From: Nitrincola alkalilacustris
GTDB lineage: Bacteria; Pseudomonadota; Gammaproteobacteria; Pseudomonadales; Balneatricaceae
Direction: 5' to 3'
Length of the DNA: 64,000 bases
Assembly: GCF_008973755.1 (NCBI RefSeq)
Contig: NZ_WBOM01000009.1
Span: 62,001-126,000, forward strand
Position numbers and translations under genes: made by a program. The notes below the pieces were generated by a model. That model did not search any database and was not told the origin of the DNA. It saw only the letters and a list, made by a program, of their open reading frames with translations. Below, piece by piece: positions 43,942 through 53,240 of this stretch. How positions within the stretch are numbered: the stretch's first letter is position 1; every line of letters starts with the position of its first letter.

Positions 43942-45714
43942 TCAACTGTTCAACGTGCGTCGCCGGGACTCGAAGATACAGCTGCTGCTTTGCTGCTTGG
44001 CTTCCTTCTTCGCCTGCGCTGCCATCTCAGAAATCTCGTGAAAGCTGCTGCACCTGAGCGGATCAGGATGAACCACCCCCACCGCCAGACCCAGAAGTGG
44101 GCAAAACTGACTCTGCCCCATGCGATCCACTCCCTGAAACCCACCAAGCTTGAGGTCTTCCTCCGTATAGTAGCTACGCACCTGTTGCTCAAACTTCCGC
44201 AGAATCTCTTCGCAGGTGTCCTTCCAGTCATGACTGCGGAAGATCACGACAAAATCATCTCCACCGACATGGCCAATGAAGTTTTCCTGACGCTCGGCGT
44301 GCTGCACCAGCAACTCCCCCAGCAGCCTGATCACCTGATCACCCCTGGAGTAGCCATAGCGGTCATTGAAGGGTTTGAAATGGTTCAGATCAAAATAGGC
44401 CACTCTGAAATCCATGCCGGCCTGCAGTAGCGCATCAATCTTTCGATTGATCGGCACATTGCCCGGCAGCAGTGTCAGCGGATTGGCATAGCGTGCATTC
44501 TGAATTTTCAACTCGGTGATGCGCTTAAGCAGATCACGCACACTTCCCATGCCGATATAACAACCATCCTGAACAATCACCAGATCCTGTTGAAGATTAT
44601 GATCATTCTGATCGGTCAGAAGACGCGACACATCCTCCAGCCGAGTGTTGCTTTCCACTATCATCGGGTCACGTCGCATCAGGCGGGATACAGGCTTATG
44701 CTCAAACAGGGAACGGCCATACTGAGTGGAAAACAGCTCCAGCAAATCGGAACGCCGCACCACACCGACAGGACGACTTTCGGACAAAACTGGAATGGAG
44801 CCCCACTCAGGCTGCTCCCTGAACAGAGTCCCGGCAGCGCGGATGGTATCTTCCGGCAACATCGCATCTACTGGACACACCAGCGACAATGCCGTCTCTG
44901 ACGTATCGCCAGACAGATCCAGCACTGCTGGTCGAGCACGGATGACGCCCGCATCCAAGATCATCGACGGTTCCGGCAGAGGCATTCCCAGCAGATACCC
45001 CTGACCATACTGCACACCCAAAGCCTGCAGAGCACGCATCTCCTCCAGTGTTTCGATCCCTTCAGCGATGATCATACAGCGCAGGCTGCGCCCGACGTTA
45101 CAGATGGAGCGCACAAACTCACGCTTGACCGGATCGCTATCCACCCCCTGGACGAAGTGCTTGTCGATCTTTACATAGTCAGGCTGAATCTCGGACCAGA
45201 GTTTAAGTCCTGAATAGCCGGCTCCCAGATCATCAATCGCGATACGAAAGCCCATTTCACGGTAATGCTGAACAGCAGTCAGGGAGAGACCCTGACGATC
45301 AAAAGGGTGCTGTTCGGAGAGTTCGATGACGATCTGATTCAGCGACAGCCCCAACTGACGTAACAGGTCGGCAGTAAATCCGCTTTGATGATCAGGGGAG
45401 CTGAGCAGGGATGCCGTGACATTCAGAAACAGCTTGCCTTCGGGTTTCAGTTGAGCAAAACGCTCCAGTGCACGCTTGCGACACAACAGCTCCAATGGAT
45501 GAAGCAACCCATGGCGCAAGGCAGCACTGAACAGTTCCATCGGCGAATGCAGACGGCTGGTTTCAGGGCCGCGTATCAGCGCTTCATAGCCCATTGCAAG
45601 ACCAGTCTGAAGATCCACAATCGGCTGAAAAACCGGAAACAATGATTCATTGTGAATAACTTGGCGAAGTTCCGTCTCCTCCTGCTGCAGTCTGTTTGTC
45701 GTGACCAACCTCAT
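43942..45714 (-). CDS. EAL-CBS-GGDEF c-di-GMP signalling protein
   Basis: A soluble 590-residue protein with an unusual domain order. The N-terminal EAL domain (about 20-250; YEALIRG at 43-49, ELSEQ, DDLGAGYSGL) is followed by a CBS pair (about 275-400) and a C-terminal GGDEF domain (about 415-570) with GGDDF at 484-488. Both catalytic signatures are close to intact, though GGDDF and ELSEQ (for ELTEN) deviate. CBS domains usually bind adenine nucleotides, so the enzyme may couple energy state to c-di-GMP. I chose the ATG at 45714 (GGAAG upstream) over the GTG at 45732. Confidence 0.92.
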   Translation of the reverse strand: MRLVTTNRLQQEETELRQVIHNESLFPVFQPIVDLQTGLAMGYEALIRGPETSRLHSPMELFSAALRHGLLHPLELLCRKRALERFAQLKPEGKLFLNVTASLLSSPDHQSGFTADLLRQLGLSLNQIVIELSEQHPFDRQGLSLTAVQHYREMGFRIAIDDLGAGYSGLKLWSEIQPDYVKIDKHFVQGVDSDPVKREFVRSICNVGRSLRCMIIAEGIETLEEMRALQALGVQYGQGYLLGMPLPEPSMILDAGVIRARPAVLDLSGDTSETALSLVCPVDAMLPEDTIRAAGTLFREQPEWGSIPVLSESRPVGVVRRSDLLELFSTQYGRSLFEHKPVSRLMRRDPMIVESNTRLEDVSRLLTDQNDHNLQQDLVIVQDGCYIGMGSVRDLLKRITELKIQNARYANPLTLLPGNVPINRKIDALLQAGMDFRVAYFDLNHFKPFNDRYGYSRGDQVIRLLGELLVQHAERQENFIGHVGGDDFVVIFRSHDWKDTCEEILRKFEQQVRSYYTEEDLKLGGFQGVDRMGQSQFCPLLGLAVGVVHPDPLRCSSFHEISEMAAQAKKEAKQQSSSCIFESRRRTLNS

Positions 45715-45789
45715 AATCCGCTTCCGTCTCACCTGTCTTGATGGAAAGCCAGTTTATGTAAGGATTATGACAGCGGGGTGACAGTTGGA

Positions 45790-46650
45790 TCACGCTGCGG
45801 GATCAGCAGCAAAACATCTCAATTGCTGGATCTCTTCTGCCCAAAGCGTTTCATCAATGGTCTCGAGCACCAGAGGAATACCGGTGAAGCGCTGATCGCG
45901 CATGATGTAGCGGAACACCTCCCAGCCGATCTCTCCGACACCCAGGCACTGGTGACGGTCGATTCGACTGCCCAGCTTACCTTTGGAGTCATTCAGATGC
46001 ATGGCGCTGAGGTACTGAAACCCGACCACCTGCTCAAATTCGGCAAAGGTCGCCTCACAGGCTTGCTGAGTGCGCAGGTCATATCCCGCGGCAAAGATAT
46101 GGCAGGTATCCAGACAGACCCCGACGCGGCTTTTGTCTTCCACACCATCGATGATGGCGGCCAGATGCTCGAAGCGATGACCGAGATTGGTGCCCTGCCC
46201 GGCGGTTGCTTCGATAACGGCCACCACACCACTGGTCTGATCCAGCGCCAGATTGATCGACTCGGCAACGCGTTGGAGGCAAACATCTTCATCCAGTTGT
46301 TTCAGATGACTGCCAGGGTGGAAGTTCAGATACTTCAACCCCAGTTGCTCGCAGCGCTGCATCTCATCCAGAAAGGCCGCACGCGACTTTTCCAGCGCCT
46401 CAACTTCAGGATGGCCAAGATTGATCAGATAGCTGTCGTGCGGCAGGATCTGCTCAGGGCCAAATCCAAGCTCGGCGCAACGCTCGCGAAACCGGGCGAT
46501 ACTCTCCTGAGTCAGAGGCTTGGCATCCCAGCGGCGCTGGTTTTTGGTGAACAGGGCGAAGGCGTTGGCACCGATGGCATGTGCATTCAGCGGCGAGTTT
46601 TCCACTCCACCGGATGCGCTGACATGGGCGCCGATATAATACTCACTCAC
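45790..46650 (-). CDS. nfo: Endonuclease IV
   Basis: A zinc-dependent AP endonuclease of base-excision repair that cuts 5' to abasic sites. The 286-residue TIM barrel shows [36 protein letters not shown], and [16 protein letters not shown] plus LGVGEIG, which supply the three-zinc centre. Its start overlaps a 60-residue ORF by four bases (ATGA), so translation is probably coupled. Confidence 0.97.
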   Translation of the reverse strand: MSEYYIGAHVSASGGVENSPLNAHAIGANAFALFTKNQRRWDAKPLTQESIARFRERCAELGFGPEQILPHDSYLINLGHPEVEALEKSRAAFLDEMQRCEQLGLKYLNFHPGSHLKQLDEDVCLQRVAESINLALDQTSGVVAVIEATAGQGTNLGHRFEHLAAIIDGVEDKSRVGVCLDTCHIFAAGYDLRTQQACEATFAEFEQVVGFQYLSAMHLNDSKGKLGSRIDRHQCLGVGEIGWEVFRYIMRDQRFTGIPLVLETIDETLWAEEIQQLRCFAADPAA

Positions 46651-46829
46651 AGCTTGCAGGCGCCCCCGAGGCAGTCATCGAAATCCATCGATTCCAGCTC
46701 TTCACGTTCACTGTGTTGTTTCTGCAACTGTGCAAACAAACGCCCCTCTGTAGAATCATCCAGTTTAACCGCAGCACGTTCAAATATACTCAGCAGAGCC
46801 TTCAGCTCATCCAGTGTCAGATCATTCAT
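46647..46829 (-). CDS. Hypothetical 60-residue protein coupled to nfo
   Basis: I do not recognise this protein. It is acidic and mostly helical in appearance, with a C-terminal tail [10 protein letters not shown] holding two cysteines. A good GGAG lies seven bases before the ATG, and the stop overlaps the nfo start by four bases; both argue that it is real. It lies 46 bases after recJ on the same strand, so it belongs to the recJ-nfo repair group. No membrane segment or signal is seen. Confidence 0.7.
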   Translation of the reverse strand: MNDLTLDELKALLSIFERAAVKLDDSTEGRLFAQLQKQHSEREELESMDFDDCLGGACKL

Positions 46830-46875
46830 ATTGCTCTCCTTCTGTCTTTTTTCCGCAGCTCATTCTGCAGCCAAG

Positions 46876-48612
46876 TTATCCGACCGGTCGGATATGCTCA
46901 ACCATCAACTGCAGATTACGCTGACCACGAAATTCATTGATATCCAGCCGATACACCAGGTCGATTTCCAACACCTCCTGATCAGGCCAGAGGCGCGTAT
47001 CTATATTAAATGCGATGGCATCCAGTGTCATGGCCGATCGAGGATCCATCAACACCAGTTTCAGATGGCGTTTGCCGACCAGGCGCTGTTGCAGGATTCG
47101 AAAGCGACCATCAAACATCGGCTCCGGGAACTGATGCCCCCAGGGACCAGCATCGCGCAGCAACTGCGCCAGCTCCAGCGTCAAGCCATCGGCACTCAGC
47201 TCACCATCACTGACGATACGCCGCGTGAGCATTTCGGCCCCCATCTGACGCCGCACTTCGGCATCAAAGGCCAGACGAAACGGCTCCAGCGACTCCGGCT
47301 GCAATGACAGACCAGCTGCCATCGCATGCCCGCCGAATTTGCTGATCAGGCCTGGATGGGCTGCAGCGATAGCATCCAGACCATCACGAATATGAAAGCC
47401 ACTGATGGATCGCGCCGAGCCCTTGATTTCACCCTGCTCCCCTGGTGCAAAAGCGATCACCGGACGGTGCACCCGCTCCTTGATACGTGAAGCAAGAATA
47501 CCGACCACCCCCTGATGCCAGCTGGCATCATAGAGACATAGTCCATAGGGCAAGCTGCTCTGATCCAGCTCCAGTTGATCCAGCAACACCAGCGCCTGCT
47601 GCTGCATCCCCTGCTCGATACCGCGTCGCTCAAGGTTGAGCTGATCCAGCATCTGCGCCATCTCCAGCGCTGTGTCCATCTCATCACAGAGCAGACACTC
47701 AATACCGATCGCCATATCCTCAAGTCGCCCAGCGGCATTGAGTCGCGGCGCAACGGCAAAACCGAGATCTGCGGCAATCAACTGCTCACGCTTACGCCCG
47801 GCCACCTCCAGCAGCGCCAGAATACCGGGCCGGGCCTGACCTGCGCGGATGCGCTGCAACCCCTGATATACCAGCGCGCGATTATTGCGCTCCAGCGGCA
47901 CCACATCTGCCACTGTACCCAGCGCCACCAGATCCAGCAGAGAGGCCAGATTGGGAGCTGGCAGGTTTTTCGCTTGAAAATAGCCCCGCTGCTGCAGTGC
48001 ACGGCGCAATGCGATCATGACATAGAAGATAACACCAACACCGCAGGTGGATTTGGCAATGAATTCACAGCCGGGCTGATTGGGATTAACGATAGCGCAG
48101 GCGGCAGGCAACTCACTGCCCGGTAAATGATGATCGGTCACGATCACATCCAACCCCAGTTGCGCAGCTCTGGCGACGCCTTCGACACTCGATATGCCGT
48201 TATCCACTGTTATCAGAAGCTGAGGCAGTCTGGTGGCGGCCACCTCGACAATCTCAGGGCTCAGGCCATAACCATACTCAAAACGGTTGGGTACCAGATA
48301 ATCGACTGCGCGAGCGCCAAACATGCGCAGCGCCAGCACAGCCAGGGCCGTGCTTGTGGCACCGTCGCAGTCAAAATCACCCACAATGAGAATTTTTTCG
48401 CCCTGTTCCAGAGCAGATACCAGACGTTCAACCGCCGCATCAATCCCCAGCAATTGATGGTCCGGCAGAAGCTCTTGCAGATGGCGGCCTATCTGGTCTG
48501 GATTATCCAGTCCACGGGAGGCATAGACGCGTGCCAGCACCGGATGCAGTGACTGCAAGGGTGCTGGCAGCTGTGCAGGCACGGGCCTGCGTTCAATAAC
48601 TATTTCACTCAT
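46876..48612 (-). CDS. recJ: Single-stranded-DNA-specific exonuclease RecJ
   Basis: A 5'-3' exonuclease of recombination and mismatch repair. The 578 residues contain the DHH-family motifs: VGDFDCDGATS, TVDNGIS, TDHHLPG, plus the DHHA1 motif FGGHAMAAGLS, and a C-terminal OB-fold region. It follows thrC by 18 bases on the same strand, conserved with Pseudomonas relatives. Confidence 0.97.
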   Translation of the reverse strand: MSEIVIERRPVPAQLPAPLQSLHPVLARVYASRGLDNPDQIGRHLQELLPDHQLLGIDAAVERLVSALEQGEKILIVGDFDCDGATSTALAVLALRMFGARAVDYLVPNRFEYGYGLSPEIVEVAATRLPQLLITVDNGISSVEGVARAAQLGLDVIVTDHHLPGSELPAACAIVNPNQPGCEFIAKSTCGVGVIFYVMIALRRALQQRGYFQAKNLPAPNLASLLDLVALGTVADVVPLERNNRALVYQGLQRIRAGQARPGILALLEVAGRKREQLIAADLGFAVAPRLNAAGRLEDMAIGIECLLCDEMDTALEMAQMLDQLNLERRGIEQGMQQQALVLLDQLELDQSSLPYGLCLYDASWHQGVVGILASRIKERVHRPVIAFAPGEQGEIKGSARSISGFHIRDGLDAIAAAHPGLISKFGGHAMAAGLSLQPESLEPFRLAFDAEVRRQMGAEMLTRRIVSDGELSADGLTLELAQLLRDAGPWGHQFPEPMFDGRFRILQQRLVGKRHLKLVLMDPRSAMTLDAIAFNIDTRLWPDQEVLEIDLVYRLDINEFRGQRNLQLMVEHIRPVG

Positions 48613-48630
48613 CAGGATCCGCTATGGCGC

Positions 48631-50025
48631 TTAACCACGGTGGATATGGCTGGCAACAAACGCCTGCACCCCGCTCAAACTGTTTTCAAGCACGGTAAAG
48701 CGCTCTTCGCGCTCAAACAGATCGTGCAGATGCTCGGGCAGGCTCGGTGAATTCAATCCGGCCTTGACCACCGGCTCGGGAAACTTCACCGGATGCGCCG
48801 TTGCCAGCGTGATCATCGGTACTGAGCGGTCACGCCAGCACTCACGTGCAGCCTTGACGCCGATTGCCGTATGCGGGTCCAGCAGATAGCCGGTTTCGGC
48901 ATGCACCTGACGAATCGTTTCGCAGGTCGCTTCATCGTCCACTCTATGGCTGTCGAACAACTCGCGCACGCGATCCCAGCGACCAGCATCCAACTTCACT
49001 GGTTCCTGGCGGAAGCGCTTCATCAGATCGGCAATCGCAGCACCATCACGGTCATAGACATCGAACAGCAGACGTTCGAAGTTGGACGACACCATGATAT
49101 CCATTGAGGGTGACAGAGTATGCTCCAACTGCCCCTTGGACATGTCATTGCCGGAAATCACACGATGCAGAATATCGTTACGGTTGGTCGCCACAACCAG
49201 CTGTTGAATCGGCAGACCCATCTGTTTGGCGAGATACCCGGCAAAGATATCACCGAAGTTACCCGTCGGCACCGAGAAGGAAACAGGACGATGCGGGCCA
49301 CCCAGCGCCAGAGAGGCCGAGAAATAGTAGACGATCTGGGCCATGATTCTGGCCCAGTTGATCGAGTTCACCGCACCGAGTTTCTGCCCCTGCAGGAAGC
49401 CTTGATCAGCAAAGCTGTCTTTGACCATCTCCTGGCAGTCATCAAAGTTGCCTTCCAGTGCAATGTTGAAAACATTGTCCGACAGAATCGTGGTCATCTG
49501 GCGGCGCTGCACCTCGGACACACGGTTATAAGGATGCAGAATAAAGATATCCAGATGCTCGCTGTGGCGACAACCTTCAATCGCAGCAGAGCCTGTGTCT
49601 CCCGATGTAGCCCCCATGATTACCAGACGCTCGCCACGCTGGGCCAGCACATGGTCCATCAAGCGACCGAGTAACTGCAGTGCAAAATCCTTGAATGCCA
49701 GTGTCGGGCCGTGGAACAGCTCCAGCACCCACTCATTAGTGCCCAGCTCAACCAGCGGTGCAACAGCCGAGTGATTGAAAGCGGCGTAGGTCTCATCCAC
49801 CATCCGACGCAGGTCATCCTCGGCAATCGTATCGGATACGAACGGCTGCACCACCTTGAAAGCCAGCTCAGAGTAAGAGAGCCCACGCCAGGAGGCGATC
49901 TCCTCCTGACTGAAATGGGGCAGTTTTTCAGGCACATAAAGGCCGCCATCATCGGCAAGGCCTGCCAGCAGCACATCCGCAAAGTTCAGAACCGGTGCCT
50001 GACCACGTGTAGAAACATATCTCAT
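48631..50025 (-). CDS. thrC: Threonine synthase
   Basis: A PLP enzyme that converts O-phosphohomoserine to threonine. The 464 residues start MRYVSTRGQAPVLNFADVLLAGLADDGGLY in pattern, with the PLP lysine in LAFKDFALQLLG and the phosphate loop GATSGDTGSAA. It is encoded ten bases after hom, so homoserine dehydrogenase and threonine synthase are co-expressed. No thrB is present here; as in Pseudomonas, homoserine kinase must lie elsewhere. Confidence 0.97.
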   Translation of the reverse strand: MRYVSTRGQAPVLNFADVLLAGLADDGGLYVPEKLPHFSQEEIASWRGLSYSELAFKVVQPFVSDTIAEDDLRRMVDETYAAFNHSAVAPLVELGTNEWVLELFHGPTLAFKDFALQLLGRLMDHVLAQRGERLVIMGATSGDTGSAAIEGCRHSEHLDIFILHPYNRVSEVQRRQMTTILSDNVFNIALEGNFDDCQEMVKDSFADQGFLQGQKLGAVNSINWARIMAQIVYYFSASLALGGPHRPVSFSVPTGNFGDIFAGYLAKQMGLPIQQLVVATNRNDILHRVISGNDMSKGQLEHTLSPSMDIMVSSNFERLLFDVYDRDGAAIADLMKRFRQEPVKLDAGRWDRVRELFDSHRVDDEATCETIRQVHAETGYLLDPHTAIGVKAARECWRDRSVPMITLATAHPVKFPEPVVKAGLNSPSLPEHLHDLFEREERFTVLENSLSGVQAFVASHIHRG

Positions 50026-50035
50026 GACCTAATCC

Positions 50036-51337
50036 TCAGTCTGCCAGGTGATCAACGCGGATACGCACAACCTCACCGAGAATATCCGGCAGGGCTTCTA
50101 TCTCACGCAGGGCTTCATTCATCATGCGCTCTTCAACCCGCTGGGTCAGCATGATGACAGGCACCTGAGCCTCCTTGGTTTCCTGCTGGATAATCGCCTC
50201 GATGTTGATCCCCTTCTCACCCAGAATACGGGTGACATGGGCCAGAACACCCGGCCTCTCGACCGCTTGCATACGCAGGTAATAGCCGCTGACAGTTTCT
50301 TCCACATTCAGGATCGGCAGATCCGACAGTGCACTGGGCTGGAACGCCAGATGCGGTACACGGTTCTCGGGATCAGCGGTGAGCGTACGCACCACATCCA
50401 TCAGGTCCGCGACCACCGCTGACGCAGTTGGCTCAGCTCCGGCTCCCGGTCCATAATAGAGCGTCTGTCCTACGGCATCGCCACTGATCAGAATCGCATT
50501 CATCACGCCGTTAACATTGGCCAGCAGAGCAGACTTCGGAATCAGTGTCGGATGCACACGCAGCTCAATCCCCTTAGCGGTACGACGGCTGATACCCAGG
50601 TGCTTGATGCGATAGCCCAGCTCTTCGGCATATTTGACATCTTCCGGAGTGATTTTGCTGATCCCTTCGGTATAGCTCTTATCAAACTGCAGTGGGATAC
50701 CATAGGCGATGGATGCCAGAATAGTCAGCTTGTGTGCCGCATCAATCCCCTCAACATCAAAGGTCGGATCTGCTTCGGCATAACCCAACGCCTGCGCTTC
50801 CTGCAGCACATCGGCAAAGGCACGGCCCTTGTCGCGCATCTCGGTCATGATGAAGTTACCGGTACCGTTGATGATGCCAGCCAGCCAGTTGATCTGATTT
50901 GCAGCCAAACCTTCACGGATCGCCTTGATGATCGGGATACCACCAGCTACAGACGCTTCAAACGCCACCATGACACCCTTGGCCTGAGCAGCGGCAAAGA
51001 TCTCATTGCCATGCACGGCGATCATCGCCTTGTTGGCAGTCACGACATGCTTGCCGTTCTCAATCGCCAGCAGCACCAGCTCACGCGCAGTATCATATCC
51101 ACCGATCAGCTCGACCACGATATCTATCTCGGGATCTCGCGCGACTGCAAAGATATCCTGAGTAATCTGAATACCGTTGGTGTCTATAGCAGGGTTAATC
51201 CGACGGGTCGCAATCGCACCGATTTCGATGCGGCGGCCCGCACGACGTGCAATTTCATCCGCATTACGCGTCAGTACTTTCAATGTACCGCTGCCTACGG
51301 TTCCCAGACCACAGATCCCAACTTTTACCGGCTTCAA
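50036..51337 (-). CDS. hom: Homoserine dehydrogenase
   Basis: Reduces aspartate semialdehyde to homoserine. The 433-residue monofunctional form has the NAD(P) motif GLGTVGSGTL, catalytic GIINGTGNFIMTEM, EADPTFDVEGIDAAHKL and a C-terminal ACT domain (about 350-430) for threonine feedback. Order hom-thrC-recJ on one transcript. Confidence 0.97.
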   Translation of the reverse strand: MKPVKVGICGLGTVGSGTLKVLTRNADEIARRAGRRIEIGAIATRRINPAIDTNGIQITQDIFAVARDPEIDIVVELIGGYDTARELVLLAIENGKHVVTANKAMIAVHGNEIFAAAQAKGVMVAFEASVAGGIPIIKAIREGLAANQINWLAGIINGTGNFIMTEMRDKGRAFADVLQEAQALGYAEADPTFDVEGIDAAHKLTILASIAYGIPLQFDKSYTEGISKITPEDVKYAEELGYRIKHLGISRRTAKGIELRVHPTLIPKSALLANVNGVMNAILISGDAVGQTLYYGPGAGAEPTASAVVADLMDVVRTLTADPENRVPHLAFQPSALSDLPILNVEETVSGYYLRMQAVERPGVLAHVTRILGEKGINIEAIIQQETKEAQVPVIMLTQRVEERMMNEALREIEALPDILGEVVRIRVDHLAD

Positions 51338-51421
51338 ACTACACCTCGCAGATTATCTCGCTCAGGACAGATCCCCACCCCGATGAGGGCGGAGAAAAAA
51401 TGGAGACCAGTATAACGAAAA

Positions 51422-51450
51422 CTGAGGGCGCGGACTACGCACCCTCAGCA
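51422..51450 (-). terminator. Terminator after dsbC
   Basis: On the minus strand CTGAGGG and CCCTCAG close an interrupted stem (inner TGCG/CGCG) that is followed by TTTT. It lies about 65 bases past the dsbC stop and before hom. Confidence 0.65.
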
Positions 51451-51512
51451 TTGGAGAGGAAAAGAAAGCGACATCCCGGGCAGTTTTTTCAGACTCAACC
51501 GCCCAACAGGAA

Positions 51513-52253
51513 TCAGTTGATACCCAGAACCTGGGCCAGACGCGCAGCAGGCATGTAACCGGGCAGCAATGCACCATTTTCGAGCACGATTGCAGGCGTA
51601 CCCGTCACACCGACGGACTGCCCGACACGAAACTGATCCAGCACTGCGTTATCACAACTTTTATTTGAGATAGTCAAACCGCCCTTGACCTTATCCATCA
51701 GCTCATTACGCTCATCACCCTCGCCGCACCAGATGGATACCATGGTGTTGTAAGTCGCAGTATTCGGACCTCCCCTCGGAAAGGCCAGGTAATTGACCTG
51801 AACACCCATTTTACTCAACTCTGGAATCTCTTCATGTATGCGCCGGCAGTAGGGACAGTCGACATCAGTGAACACCAGAATCGTGGCCTTACGCTCACCC
51901 TGTGCAGGATAGATGATCTGTTCAGAAGCCGGCACCTGAGAAAGCACTTCAACTCGCATCAGGTCCTGAGCCTTTTCGGTCAGATTCACCATACCCGCAT
52001 CATCATTGATTTCGTAGAGATGGCCTACAACAAAGTGCTTACCTTCCTGATCCATATAGAGAAAGTCACCACCCTCGAGCACTACCTCATAGAGCCCTGG
52101 AAGCGCTGAGTCCTGTATCGACTTCACCAGCAATCGAGAATCCACTTTCTGCAGCTGCTGTACCAGGACATCCCGCACCTCATCTGAAACCGCCATTGCG
52201 GTATTTCCAACCAGGCTTACCAGTAATACAGCAGCCAACATCAGCTTGTTCAT
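51513..52253 (-). CDS. dsbC: Thiol:disulfide interchange protein DsbC
   Basis: A periplasmic disulfide isomerase. The signal peptide (about 1-21, ending TAMA) is followed by the dimerisation domain (about 22-85) and a thioredoxin fold with active site DCPYCRRIHEE (CPYC; E. coli DsbC has CGYC) and cis-proline in TGTPAIV. The 246 residues match the family. It lies 57 bases after xerD. Confidence 0.95.
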   Translation of the reverse strand: MNKLMLAAVLLVSLVGNTAMAVSDEVRDVLVQQLQKVDSRLLVKSIQDSALPGLYEVVLEGGDFLYMDQEGKHFVVGHLYEINDDAGMVNLTEKAQDLMRVEVLSQVPASEQIIYPAQGERKATILVFTDVDCPYCRRIHEEIPELSKMGVQVNYLAFPRGGPNTATYNTMVSIWCGEGDERNELMDKVKGGLTISNKSCDNAVLDQFRVGQSVGVTGTPAIVLENGALLPGYMPAARLAQVLGIN

Positions 52254-52310
52254 AAATGCCTCAACTCAAGAAGGATAGTCAGAAATAGGAGCATGATATC
52301 ACCCAAAAGT

Positions 52311-53240
52311 TCAACCTCTGGGGTGATGCTGCTGATGCAGATCCTGCAGCCTCTGCGTCGCTACATGCGTGTAGATCTGCGTGGTTGACAGGTCGGCATG
52401 CCCCAGCAGCAGTTGCACCACACGCAGATCCGCACCATGATTGAGCAGATGCGTGGCAAAAGCATGGCGCAACACATGCGGCGACAGGGGCTTATCTATG
52501 CCCGCCGTCTGTGCATGAAGCTTGATCCTGTGCCAGAACGTCTGGCGCGCCATCATCTGCCCTCGCTTACTCGGGAACAGCACTTCAGAGCGCACGGCAC
52601 CCAGCAACAAAGGGCGTGATTGTTTCATATATTGCTGCAACCATGCCAGCGCTTCATCACCGATCGGCACCAATCGTTCCTTATCTCCCTTGCCGATGAT
52701 TCTGATCACCCCCTGGCGCAGATTCAACTGTTCCAGCTCCAGCGTCACCAGTTCAGTGATGCGCAGCCCTGCCGCATAAAGGAGTTCCAGCATGGTGCGA
52801 TCACGCAGCCCCAGCGTATCAGACACATCTGGCGCAGAAAGCAGGGCCTCCACATCCGACTCACTCAGGGTTTTAGGCAAGGGGCGCCCACGGCGCGGGC
52901 TATCAATATTCAACGTCGGATCCTGCTCCGTCATACCTTCACGCAGCGCATAACGGTAGAATCCACGCAGACAGGAGAGTAACCGAGCCGTTGATGCACT
53001 CTTGAGGCGCGCCTGCATCCTCCAGGCCAGATGGGACTGCAGTAAGCGCCGATCAGCCCGCAGGAGCGTGGCATGCTGTTCACCCAACCAGGCAGCAAAA
53101 TGATTAAGATCCTTGCGATAGGCAGCGATACTGTTGTCGCTCAGCCCCTTTTCCAGCCACAGATGCTGACAGTATTGTTCAATCAGCTCCCGCGCTTGCG
53201 CATCCGGCTCCAGTGCCGTCAGCCGCAGATCAATCGTCAA
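52311..53240 (-). CDS. xerD: Site-specific tyrosine recombinase XerD
   Basis: With XerC it resolves chromosome dimers at dif under FtsK control. The 309 residues have the N-terminal SAM-like domain and the catalytic residues: Arg in AAGLRITELV, Lys in GKGDKERLVP, HxxR in HVLRHAFATHLL, His in LGHADLSTTQ and the nucleophile Tyr in IYTHV. The dsbC neighbour supports XerD over XerC. Its start overlaps the upstream unknown gene by four bases. Confidence 0.95.
   Translation of the reverse strand: MTIDLRLTALEPDAQARELIEQYCQHLWLEKGLSDNSIAAYRKDLNHFAAWLGEQHATLLRADRRLLQSHLAWRMQARLKSASTARLLSCLRGFYRYALREGMTEQDPTLNIDSPRRGRPLPKTLSESDVEALLSAPDVSDTLGLRDRTMLELLYAAGLRITELVTLELEQLNLRQGVIRIIGKGDKERLVPIGDEALAWLQQYMKQSRPLLLGAVRSEVLFPSKRGQMMARQTFWHRIKLHAQTAGIDKPLSPHVLRHAFATHLLNHGADLRVVQLLLGHADLSTTQIYTHVATQRLQDLHQQHHPRG

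Noticed and set aside
45778-47307. Long plus-strand open frame (509 codons) over nfo and recJ
   Set aside because: It is antisense to two certain genes, has no family-like segments and lacks a ribosome binding site. Frames like this arise from the codon bias of the genes beneath.
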